Assembly (NCBI GenBank): GCA_964585385.1
Contig: CAZPDP010000014.1
Coordinates: 1 to 64,000 of the forward strand
DNA length: 64,000 nucleotides
Origin: JAGXLC01 sp964585385
GTDB taxonomy: Bacteria > Bacteroidota > Bacteroidia > Bacteroidales > UBA12077
Reading direction: 5' to 3'
Below, piece after piece: positions 28,601 to 35,945 of this stretch (its first letter is position 1; each line of letters starts with the position of its first letter). Both the position numbers and the translations under genes were made by a program. The notes below the pieces were generated by a model that had not been told where the DNA came from, did no database searches, and was given only the letters and a program-made list of their open reading frames with translations.

Positions 28601-30574
28601 ATCACCAAAAGCCCCCACGATAGCATAAGCCCCTGACAAGGAAACAGAATATCCAAAATAGTCTCCTGAAGCCCCGTCGGAGGCGGTGAGTTTGGTGAGT
28701 TGTCCCCAACTGTTGGTTCCATCCTGGTCTTTATGGAAAATATAGGCAGACCCGTTATTGTCATCGTTGTAAGCTCCCACAATGGCATAATCCCCTGACA
28801 GGGAAACAGAAGACCCAAAATAGTCGGATGCAGCTCCATCGGAGGCGGTGAGTTTGGTCAGCTCGCCCCAATTATTGGTTCCCCCCTGGTCTTTATAGAG
28901 AATATAGGCCGAGCCGGAAGAAGACCCGTTGTCGTCGTCTTGATAAGCACCCACAATGGCATAATCCCCTGAGAGGGAAACAGACCATCCAAAATAGTCT
29001 CCTGCAGCTCCATCGGAGGCCAGGATCTCTCGTATCTCATAAAGGAGATCTTTTAGGATGAAGGTTGCGGCCTGGGAAGTGTCTCTACCGAACAAACTGG
29101 AACCAATACACCGGTACTGGCTGTTATGCAAGGAATCATGAGCCGTAAAAACAAGCGATTCATTATTGATGCCGTCAAATACGAGCGTATCCGAAAGATT
29201 TCTAAAGGTATTTTCTCCATCTCTTTTAATTTGCCATTGAAAATCGGTGATGCCGTTATCAGATACCGTAAAAAGGACTTCTCCATCCTGGTATTGATTT
29301 TGGTCTTCAGGATGATTTATTATTCTGGGCTCCCCGAAAATATAGGCCGAACCGGAATTTGACCCATTGTCGTCATCATGGTAAGCTCCCACAATGGCAT
29401 AATCCCCTGACAGGGAAACAGAAGACCCAAAATAGTCGGATGCAGCTCCATCGGAGGCGGTGAGTTTGGTCAGTTCTCCCCAATTATTACTACCCCCCTG
29501 CTCTTTATAAAAAACATAGGCAGAACCGGAGTAAGACCCGTTGTCGTCATCACCATAAGCTCCCACGATGGCATAATCCCCTAAGATAGACACCGAATAT
29601 CCAAAATAGTCGTATTCATCCCCATCAGAGGCAAGGAGCTTGGTCAGCTCGCCCCAGTTATTGGTTCCTCCCTGCTCTTTATGGAAAACATAGGCAGAAC
29701 CGGAAGAAGTCCCGTTGTCGTCATCATATTGAGCCCCCACAATGACATAATCAACTGAGAGAGAAACTGACCTTCCAAAATAGTCGGCGGTATTCCTATC
29801 GGATGCGATCAGCTTTGTCATCTCACCCCAGTTGTTGGTTCCCCCCTGGTCTTTATAAAAAACATAGGCCGAACCGGAATTTGTCCCGTTGTCGTCATCA
29901 TAAGAAGCTCCCACAATGGCATAATCCCCTGACAGGGAAACGGAATATCCAAAATAGTCTCCTGAAGCCCCGTCGGAGGCGGTGAGTTTGGTGAGTTGTC
30001 CCCAACTGTTGGTTCCATCCTGGTCTTTATGGAAAATATAGGCAGACCCGTTATTGTCATCGTTGTAAGCTCCCACAATAGCATAATCCCCTGTGATGGA
30101 AACGGAATTGCCAAAATAGGCGTAATAGTCTGGATCGGAAGCCGTCAGTTTGATTAGCTCTCCCCAATTATTAATTCCTCCGTGGTCTTTCTGGAAAATG
30201 TAGGCTGAACCGGTATTAGAAGTATAATCGTCATCACGGGAAGCTCCCACAATGGCATAATTACCGGAAATACTTACAGAAATGCCAAAAACATCCTCTG
30301 CAGCTATGTCTGATGCTACGATCTTCTTCATTTCAACCCATTGTTTATCTTCGTTGCGGTGAAAAATATAGGCTGCCCCTGAATTGGATCCGTAATCTGC
30401 ATCACCCGGAGAACCTACTATAGCATAATCACCTGAAACATATACAGAAGAGCCAAATTGTGCGTCAGCGGTCCCGTCACCAGCCAGAATTTTCTGCACT
30501 TCAGTGAGGCTCTGGCCATTGACAAGGCAAGCCAGGAGTATAAAATAAACGGGTAGTATAATATATTTTTTCAT
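25628..30574 (-). CDS. T9SS-secreted FG-GAP / Ig / HYR-like surface protein
   Basis: About 1648 residues from ATG 30574 (MKKYIILPVYFILLACLVNG); an ATG at 30592 adds six. It has 14 FG-GAP-like repeats in two blocks (pattern DYFGxSVSLSGDYAIVGAYxDDDNG) separated by an Ig-like domain. A second Ig-like domain follows, then seven HYR-like modules with paired Cys (xDNCGVxDTxLxxxxFDC). It ends in a type A T9SS sorting domain (YGIRIYPNPADEHLNVEF ... KIIKK). It is therefore exported through the type IX system and probably attached to the cell surface. It lies 34 nt downstream of the FN3 gene and 30 nt upstream of the lipoprotein gene. The FG-GAP repeats carry Asp-rich loops that may bind calcium. Confidence 0.9.
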   Translation of the reverse strand: MKKYIILPVYFILLACLVNGQSLTEVQKILAGDGTADAQFGSSVYVSGDYAIVGSPGDADYGSNSGAAYIFHRNEDKQWVEMKKIVASDIAAEDVFGISVSISGNYAIVGASRDDDYTSNTGSAYIFQKDHGGINNWGELIKLTASDPDYYAYFGNSVSITGDYAIVGAYNDDNNGSAYIFHKDQDGTNSWGQLTKLTASDGASGDYFGYSVSLSGDYAIVGASYDDDNGTNSGSAYVFYKDQGGTNNWGEMTKLIASDRNTADYFGRSVSLSVDYVIVGAQYDDDNGTSSGSAYVFHKEQGGTNNWGELTKLLASDGDEYDYFGYSVSILGDYAIVGAYGDDDNGSYSGSAYVFYKEQGGSNNWGELTKLTASDGAASDYFGSSVSLSGDYAIVGAYHDDDNGSNSGSAYIFGEPRIINHPEDQNQYQDGEVLFTVSDNGITDFQWQIKRDGENTFRNLSDTLVFDGINNESLVFTAHDSLHNSQYRCIGSSLFGRDTSQAATFILKDLLYEIREILASDGAAGDYFGWSVSLSGDYAIVGAYQDDDNGSSSGSAYILYKDQGGTNNWGELTKLTASDGAASDYFGSSVSLSGDYAIVGAYNDDNNGSAYIFHKDQDGTNSWGQLTKLTASDGASGDYFGYSVSLSGAYAIVGAFGDDDNGSLSGSAYVFHKDQGGTNNWGELTKLTASDGDADDRFGYSVSISGDYAIVGANNDDDNGSNSGSAYIFQKNQGGTNNWGQLIKLNASDGNAGDYFGFSVSLSGDNATIGANGDDGNGNNAGSAYIFQKDQGGTNNWGELTKLTASDGAAGDQFGYSVYLSGNYVVIGSPYDYHSATNSGSAYMFFKDLGGLSNWGEATKLLTTDQANGDNFGNAVAISGNQIIGGTSTKDTSKGATYIFHYPSATITQEPEKIFIICSESTIPLVISAENAENYQWQMSSDNGLTFNNLENDSIYSGVETDSLLIYASQAVDSNLYRCVVSNDLGIDYSNHAFLTLDRTGPEFAVSDTTLALDSSGTALLSPEEIITTAFDSCGIQDTTLSHYSFGCRDVDTVTIYATITDVSGNITTKAVELPVLDTIAPIVLTRDTTIVFDSTGSASVSIKQLLVDVWDNCCIMDTTLSGQTSYTLSDSGKVFTLDLTVRDSSENSTIQQVNVTVVADNTPPSLTTQSATVYLDSSGTAIIPKESVIGDLTDNYGVVDTTLSQSAFSCSDTGEVKILVTVMDGAGNTDQDSATIYIVDNMKPWVEATDSLIRLNKDGVATFKLEQFVQAKDNCSLTDTIITGQTDFTCSDAGDIINVNVSLTDKSGNTSTSKVKVLVADSLPPEVTPQEFVLLLGADDNTTLNADDVILEASDNCQLGVKSVNPSTFDCSYIGENTIELTVSDVYGNQTVKSVNITVSESEPPTVIAKDDTVYIDNNGLGIVNAADLIKTADDNCGVTDTVLTRSTFDCSSIGLNAFNVIVKDGSGNEAAGLVQVNVKDTIGPVLTTRDYTLQLDGTGSGMLKPENVVSDLSDNCGDCDIDLSKSVFSSSDIGSETVYVTAVDKGGNAITKEAWVTIDQGTGVYELSQYGIRIYPNPADEHLNVEFEQLSDIERVRIINLTGETLYERKSVSGMQRINLSEFPANIYILQIYTKKGIVNTKIIKK
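28647..30079. repeat. Near-identical FG-GAP module DNA, offset 1296 bp
   Basis: 28647-28783 and 29943-30079 appear identical over 137 bp. Further short copies occur around 29396-29470 and 28790-28860. Frame-preserving homogenisation of the module array. Confidence 0.8.
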
Positions 30575-30608
30575 ATTCTTAGATTTTTGCATTCTTGTAA
30601 AATGTTAT

Positions 30609-31194
30609 TTATTTAGCCGGATTGGTATAGAACGAGATCCGCTCCCCGTAAGCCGTATCGCTGTTGTTTATGGCGTAGGCCCGTATGTAATAGGTTTGCC
30701 CGGCATTCAGACTGGTTATTGTGCTGGTAAATTCCCCCTCCATACTTGTGGAACCGAGATCATTGAATCCATCCCTTAAATCGGGCATACCTGTCATGCT
30801 CCAGCAATGGCCGTGCTTTGAAATACTTCCGTTTCCAACAGCCAGTATGTTGCCGGTTACAGATGCGGAGCTGTCGGTAATGCTTTCAAAACTCCCGGTC
30901 TTCACTTCCGGCATGTAGGGGCTTTCACTGGTGATTAGCTGTTTAATCTGTCCATACTGGACACCCCGTTCATTCACCGCATAGGCCCTGACATTATATG
31001 TGCTTTCACTTTTTAATCCATCCACACTGGAAACAAAAAACATATCCGAATCGGGACCAAGGNNNNNNNNNNNNNNNNNNNNNNNNNNNNNNNNNNNNNN
31101 NNNNNNNNNNNNNNNNNNNNNNNNNNNNNNNNNNNNNNNNNNNNNNNNNNNNNNNNNNNNNNAGGATATTCCTTATAGATTTATATTGTGTCAT
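30609..31194 (-). CDS. Fibronectin type III protein, split by a scaffold gap
   Basis: The start is at 31194 (MTQYKSIRNI, then the N run). After the gap the other frame continues LGPDSDMFFVSSVDGLKSE STYNVRAYAVNERG to the stop at 30609. The visible part has the end of one FN3 domain and a complete second one (SFESITDSSASVTGNIL ... YYIRAYAINNSDTAYGERI). The true length is unknown because the gap is a nominal 100 N. It sits between the barrel gene (34 nt) and the FG-GAP gene (34 nt) in the same operon. Confidence 0.75.
31063..31162. other. 100-N scaffold gap within the FN3 gene
   Basis: The flanks share only AGG, so real sequence is missing here: the rest of the signal peptide and at least part of one FN3 domain. 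Confidence 0.9.
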
Positions 31195-31228
31195 TTTCTT
31201 CGTATTAATTGGTTTGAATTATGATGTA

Positions 31229-32080
31229 TTAAAAGGCAACACCAATGCCAATGTTGTAGTCGTAATAGTCGAGCTCATAAAAAGTAACTCCTCCTGAGAG
31301 CAGGAAAAAACCCATTTTAATCTGCATTCCTGATTCTGCCACAATACCGTAATAGCTTCTTTGATCATTAACAACATAGGAATCACTGACCAGTTCATCT
31401 GTAAAGTAGTCATACTGGTCAATATGCCAAATCAACTCGAACTCTCCGTATCCTGCTCCTGCATACCAGAAAAGGTTCCTGCCAAGCTGAAAATTTAAAC
31501 CGGCTGTGGCAGTAAAAACAGAATGATTTACCTCCTCGTCAAATTTGTAATAACCGGATGTGTTATAATCCTTTACAAAATAGTCATCGGATGTAAACTC
31601 AGGGGATAATTTCCTCCCGCTATTATAAGTAGCTCCGAGGTACCAACCCACTCTGCCTATCATACCTGCTTTTATTCCATAGGTTTGGATAAGTGTACTA
31701 CTCGGATTGACAAAAATGCGCTTTCTTGGCTTTTCTCCGTGCACCTCAGCCCGGACATCGAATACTACCTGTCCTTCCAGCTTATTCATGTCTTTAAAAA
31801 CATCCCAGGTAAGGTGGTTTTTACCGGGCTTTACATTTTCCCCTACATCGCCTGTAACGGAAGACATTGGGCCCTGAAAGGTCTGTCCTCCATCCTGACT
31901 GACATAAAGAGCTACATCAAATTTCTGGTAGAGCTTTGCCCCGGAAATTTTGTAGCGAATTAATACCTTATCCAGGAGGGGTACAGGGTCTACATTTGTA
32001 ACCCGTTGCGAGAAACCCTTTATTCCCGGAAACAGAAATAATATAATGATTAAATATTTATATCGGTTCATAGTGTTCAT
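31229..32080 (-). CDS. Outer-membrane barrel-like protein with N-terminal extracytoplasmic domain
   Basis: 283 residues; signal peptide ending KGFSQ (a second ATG at 32071 is equally plausible). Residues about 25-125 form a beta-rich domain (VLIRYKISGAKLYQKFDVALYVSQDGGQTF ... HLTWDVFKDM). I have seen this pattern next to caspase-like genes in the Bacteroidota. The C-terminal half has alternating aromatic strands ending in YYDYNIGIGVAF, as expected for an outer-membrane barrel. It lies 18 nt after the caspase gene and is co-oriented. Precise function unknown. Confidence 0.7.
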   Translation of the reverse strand: MNTMNRYKYLIIILFLFPGIKGFSQRVTNVDPVPLLDKVLIRYKISGAKLYQKFDVALYVSQDGGQTFQGPMSSVTGDVGENVKPGKNHLTWDVFKDMNKLEGQVVFDVRAEVHGEKPRKRIFVNPSSTLIQTYGIKAGMIGRVGWYLGATYNSGRKLSPEFTSDDYFVKDYNTSGYYKFDEEVNHSVFTATAGLNFQLGRNLFWYAGAGYGEFELIWHIDQYDYFTDELVSDSYVVNDQRSYYGIVAESGMQIKMGFFLLSGGVTFYELDYYDYNIGIGVAF

Positions 32081-32098
32081 ATTTTGTGGTAATTAGCA

Positions 32099-33865
32099 TT
32101 AAAATTCAAAAAGGATCATGTCCTCATTGCCATGGAATTCTGGAGTCTGAAGACCCGTGATCTTAGTGGAAGTTTCCTCCACGTTTTTGATAACGTATTC
32201 TTTCAGTTCTCCCAGTGTCAGTTTCCCGTCGTTATTGCTGTCTGCTTCTCCTTTCATCCCGGCAGCCAGGTAGTAGGTAAACAAACCGGTCTTAGACTGA
32301 TCAAAACCTAATGACGTTTGATCGCCACTGGATGACATAAAAACATTGAAATTCGGATTTTTTTCCCAGGGTTTTCTTACTTTGGGTTCAATGCGTAACC
32401 CTTTCATAGAAACCAGGTTTTCCGTTTTAATTTTTTCAGAAGCCTTTGAAGCGCCGCTAAAACATGCATCCAGAAATACAGTCACACTCTTTGCTTCCAG
32501 CTTTTCCAGGTTTTTATAGAACAAATCCAGGTTGTAACCCTGCTCTTCCAGTCTTTCTATTCTCCCATCAGACGGGAAAAGATAAACGTTCTTTCCATCC
32601 TTGCTTGGCATACCATGACCGGAATAAAAAACAAAAAGATCTGTTTTACCCTTTATTATTGCTTTTTGTAATTCGCCTATATCCGGGTTGAAGTAATCGT
32701 CAAAGAAAAATCCGTAGGCTTCCTTACTGGTTAATGTTACCACATTTTCCATTCCCAGCTTTTGCTTGAAATATTTTTCCACTACTTCAGCATCATTTTC
32801 TGCATAAGGCGCAGGGGGTATATGTCTGTAATGCTCAATTCCAATGATCAAAGCTGCAGAATTTGGTCGCTGTGTTTTGGAAGGAGTCACTTCCCTGATG
32901 TTGATTACACTTTCGATATTAGCCGAAAACTTATTCGATTTATACTCAAAGCGCGCAATATTTTTCCTGAAACTTTCCAAATTAGCCTCCACATTTAATA
33001 CTGACTGTTCCGGTGGTTTTGCATTCAGCTTGATTGGCAGCTGGTAGTCCACCAGTTCCCCTTCGTTTTTCTGTTCATTTACAGTAAGGAAAATAGGCAA
33101 TTCGCCTTTTGTGTGTACCCGTTTGTTTGGACTGATTTTAACCCAGAAGGATTTGACTTCACCAATCCCTATATCGCCAATCTGCCCTTCTGCCTCCTCG
33201 AGAAAGATGTTTGGATCATCACCAGAAACGCTGTATGTTGTATTTTTTGCCACATTGTTCCCCACATTTTGAATGTAAATTTTGGCTTTGACCATTTCTC
33301 CCGGCTGAAGCTGATTGTCAGCTGAAATAGGAGCTGTCCCTTCACCATAATCAACGATTTCCACACCTGAAAACACCATTTTGGGCTCCTGGTATTCATA
33401 CGTATTCAATACAAGATAGGCCGGATCCATATCGTAGCCAAAATGCTCCCGGACATTGATCATGATCTTATGTTTCTTTGTTTGAATGTCCTTTCCAGCT
33501 TCAATTGGAATGATTAATTCTTCGGTTCTCCCGGGATATAGCATAGGGATTTCCTGTTTATCTCCAATTTTAAAGGCTGGATCGAACTGGTCGGATTGAA
33601 TCTCAACTTTTAAAGCCTGGGCAGGCCCCTTACCCCTGTTTGTAATTCTCAGTTTTAACTCGCCATTTTCCTGGGCTTCAATAATCCCATTATTATTGGC
33701 ATCTTTGAAATTCAGATTTACATACAGATTAGGGGGAAGACCCCTTTTAAAACCCGGTTTAAGGTTAAAATACTTGCTTTGGCTTTGGCCTGAAATCGTC
33801 TCCTGTGATAATCCCAAAGCGGGTATCAGAAAACACAGAAATGAAATAATTACCAGTTTTTTCAT
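32099..33865 (-). CDS. Secreted caspase-family (C14) peptidase
   Basis: 588 residues with a signal peptide (IISFLCFLIPALGLSQ). Residues about 45-280 hold CARDB/Ig-like beta domains. The C14 caspase domain spans about 334-535 with catalytic H417 (VFYSGHGMP) and C468 (VFLDACFSGA). An EF-hand-like loop follows (DSNNDGKLTLGEL, about 542-554), which suggests calcium dependence. It begins the operon caspase, barrel, FN3, FG-GAP/T9SS, LPP20-like, with gaps of 18-34 nt. The catalytic dyad is intact. Substrate unknown; processing of the co-encoded surface proteins is one possibility, inferred only from neighbourhood. Confidence 0.9.
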   Translation of the reverse strand: MKKLVIISFLCFLIPALGLSQETISGQSQSKYFNLKPGFKRGLPPNLYVNLNFKDANNNGIIEAQENGELKLRITNRGKGPAQALKVEIQSDQFDPAFKIGDKQEIPMLYPGRTEELIIPIEAGKDIQTKKHKIMINVREHFGYDMDPAYLVLNTYEYQEPKMVFSGVEIVDYGEGTAPISADNQLQPGEMVKAKIYIQNVGNNVAKNTTYSVSGDDPNIFLEEAEGQIGDIGIGEVKSFWVKISPNKRVHTKGELPIFLTVNEQKNEGELVDYQLPIKLNAKPPEQSVLNVEANLESFRKNIARFEYKSNKFSANIESVINIREVTPSKTQRPNSAALIIGIEHYRHIPPAPYAENDAEVVEKYFKQKLGMENVVTLTSKEAYGFFFDDYFNPDIGELQKAIIKGKTDLFVFYSGHGMPSKDGKNVYLFPSDGRIERLEEQGYNLDLFYKNLEKLEAKSVTVFLDACFSGASKASEKIKTENLVSMKGLRIEPKVRKPWEKNPNFNVFMSSSGDQTSLGFDQSKTGLFTYYLAAGMKGEADSNNDGKLTLGELKEYVIKNVEETSTKITGLQTPEFHGNEDMILFEF

Positions 33866-33994
33866 GATTCTTTTGTTTTATAATGTTGAAAACACAGTGA
33901 TTGATTATTCTATTCATATTGAAATTCTATATTCCTGTGAGCGTGAAAAAAATACACGATAAAACAAAAGAAGCTGTTTTATTTGATATATTCA

Positions 33995-34012
33995 ATACCC
34001 AGATCTGGGTAT
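33995..34012. promoter_or_regulatory. 18-bp perfect palindrome upstream of the caspase operon
   Basis: ATACCCAGATCTGGGTAT is fully self-complementary and lies about 130 nt upstream of the caspase ATG and 109 nt past the ChaN stop. On the plus strand it is followed by six T, but no plus-strand gene precedes it, so an operator is as likely as a terminator. Confidence 0.4.
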
Positions 34013-34120
34013 TTTTTGATTTATATTACACTAATTGTTGGTACTCTATTTTTTAGGTAATAGAGAAGGTGAAATTTCCTTAAAGCTCATTAGGATTGAA
34101 TTACCAGCACCCAAATCTTC

Positions 34121-34996
34121 TTAGTAAGTATTGGTCATATCTTCCGGGACCACCAGGATGTAATCCGCCTTTTCCTTATGCTTGTCATTCAATGACTCCA
34201 GGTTTTCCTGCCTGACGGAATGGATTGTTTTGATATTCAGCCCGGGCTTTTCCTGTTTTATGTACCAGACTATGCCTTCTTTGTTTTTGGAGTGGTATGT
34301 TCCGTTAAAATGGATAAACAGCTTGTCTTTCTTAAAATTTTCCAGTATGAAATGAGCCATGGTGGCATCTTTAATGGCCTGTGCCCGGGGAAAATTTTCA
34401 GTGGCTTGATCTTTCATACCGGGCATGTGGGCCATTTTTATCATTTCCTTGTAACCGGGCAGATTGGGATTGTATTTAACCGGCAGCGGGGCTATATATT
34501 CTTTAGCCCTTTCTGAAAGGGATTCCAGTCCTTCAAATCCTTTCCGGGAGACAATGGCCGCATAACGCCTGGGGATATTGGTAGCAATAAATGGAAGTTC
34601 GTTTTCTTTGGCGTACTCAACCAGCGGCCTGTAATCGGTTTCATAATTGCTCCAGAGCTTGGATTCTTCCTTGAAATGCTTCTCTTTAATCGTGCCTCCC
34701 AGGTATTCATCCAGGACGATCTGGTCGTCGGCTTCGAACATCTCAGCGCCTATCACCGGCCCCTGGTCGCTCATTTTATGCATATCTTTCAGCAGTCGAT
34801 ATTGCAGCCAATGATTGATGGGATCGTTGTGGAGCTCCCCGAAAAACAGTATATGAGTTTCCATAAGCTGACTGACCATATCTTCATATTCAATTTCCAC
34901 TCCGTCACCGGTAAATATTTTGTAGGCGTCATTCTGAGCGATGGCGTGGACAGATAAAAACGCAAAAACAAGGATGAATAAAGCCTTCTGAATCAT
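34121..34996 (-). CDS. ChaN-family haem-binding-like protein
   Basis: 291 residues with a signal peptide (FILVFAFLSVHAIAQ). The ChaN core shows GELHNDPINHWLQYRLLKDM (about 53-72), then VIGAEMFEADDQIVLDEYL and GTYHSKNKEGIVWYI. ChaN-type proteins bind haem or act in envelope iron handling; the His/Glu of GELHND are the conserved residues. Monocistronic. No uptake genes adjoin it, so the iron role here is only a family inference. Confidence 0.8.
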   Translation of the reverse strand: MIQKALFILVFAFLSVHAIAQNDAYKIFTGDGVEIEYEDMVSQLMETHILFFGELHNDPINHWLQYRLLKDMHKMSDQGPVIGAEMFEADDQIVLDEYLGGTIKEKHFKEESKLWSNYETDYRPLVEYAKENELPFIATNIPRRYAAIVSRKGFEGLESLSERAKEYIAPLPVKYNPNLPGYKEMIKMAHMPGMKDQATENFPRAQAIKDATMAHFILENFKKDKLFIHFNGTYHSKNKEGIVWYIKQEKPGLNIKTIHSVRQENLESLNDKHKEKADYILVVPEDMTNTY

Positions 34997-35074
34997 AATT
35001 AATTGAATTAAATTTTATAAATTTTTCAAGGTAAGCAATTTACAGATTTTTATAATAGTAACAATAACTGGAAG

Positions 35075-35635
35075 CTAATATTTATAGCCTTTTCCTTTGT
35101 CTTCTTCCAGTTCAACGCCCAGTCCCAGCACCATCCGGTTTACAAAATTGAAGTAAGAGGTTATCATGGCCACATCATGAATGGCGCGGTCTGAAAAACC
35201 AAAGTCCTTCATGCGCTGAACTAGCTGGTCAATATCGGGATCAGATGGATCACTGGTTAATTTCTCGGTATAATCGCATATTACGGCATCTTCATCAGAT
35301 AACCCGATATTACGATAGCCTTCGGCAAAACCGGCAACCTTTTTCTCATCTTTCCAGTATTGCAGCAATGCTTCCGAGTGATGTTCGATACAATACTTGC
35401 ATTTGTTGGTTACAGAAACCTGTACTCCAATCATTTCCCTCTGTGCCCTGCGAAGCGGTGACTTACCAAACATCAGGGTCATGTACAAATCCATATGCCT
35501 GAGCAAACTATCGGGATGTACACTGTGAATTTTATGCACATTCGCCAGTTTCCCGCGTTTATCAGTAACCTGGTCGTATATTTCCCGAAGCTCCTTATCG
35601 GCTTCCTCGTAATCTATAATTCTGATGTATGCCAT
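35075..35635 (-). CDS. AhpD-like / carboxymuconolactone decarboxylase family peroxidase-related protein
   Basis: 186 residues, cytoplasmic. The redox pair C79-x-x-C82 with H86 (NKCKYCIEHHSEAL) and the flanking helices (QREMIGVQVSVTNK, AICDYTEKLTSDP, IHDVAMITSYFNFVNRM) match the peroxidase-related AhpD-like family. Likely an alkylhydroperoxidase-type activity. Single gene with the divergent acyl-CoA synthetase upstream. Confidence 0.88.
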   Translation of the reverse strand: MAYIRIIDYEEADKELREIYDQVTDKRGKLANVHKIHSVHPDSLLRHMDLYMTLMFGKSPLRRAQREMIGVQVSVTNKCKYCIEHHSEALLQYWKDEKKVAGFAEGYRNIGLSDEDAVICDYTEKLTSDPSDPDIDQLVQRMKDFGFSDRAIHDVAMITSYFNFVNRMVLGLGVELEEDKGKGYKY

Positions 35636-35911
35636 ATTCCTTCATTTCATTATACTACAATCTGAAAAGAAATAAGTTTTTAAAAATTAATAAGAAAAAG
35701 AATGGAAAAGAGAATGTTGATTTTAAAGGGATTCATTTAAGAAGGATCCACAATTGTTCTAACCTGCATTATTCATGAATTATTCGGGCTAAGGAAAAAT
35801 AGCACGAGGGGATAAAAGGTTTCTTTGCTTTAATAATATTGTCCGGGTAAGTGTTTAACAATTATCAGTATAACCTTATTTATATTAATTTAAAATAAAG
35901 AAATTATTTCT

Positions 35912-35919
35912 TATATTTG
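35912..35919 (+). promoter_or_regulatory. Bacteroidota-type -7 box for acyl-CoA synthetase
   Basis: TATATTTG fits TAnnTTTG and lies 26 nt before the ATG at 35946. The -33 TTTG element is not clear. The rest of the 310-nt divergent intergenic region (35636-35945) shows nothing else. Confidence 0.6.
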
Positions 35920-35945
35920 TCTGTTGAGTCTAAAATAATTGTCAG

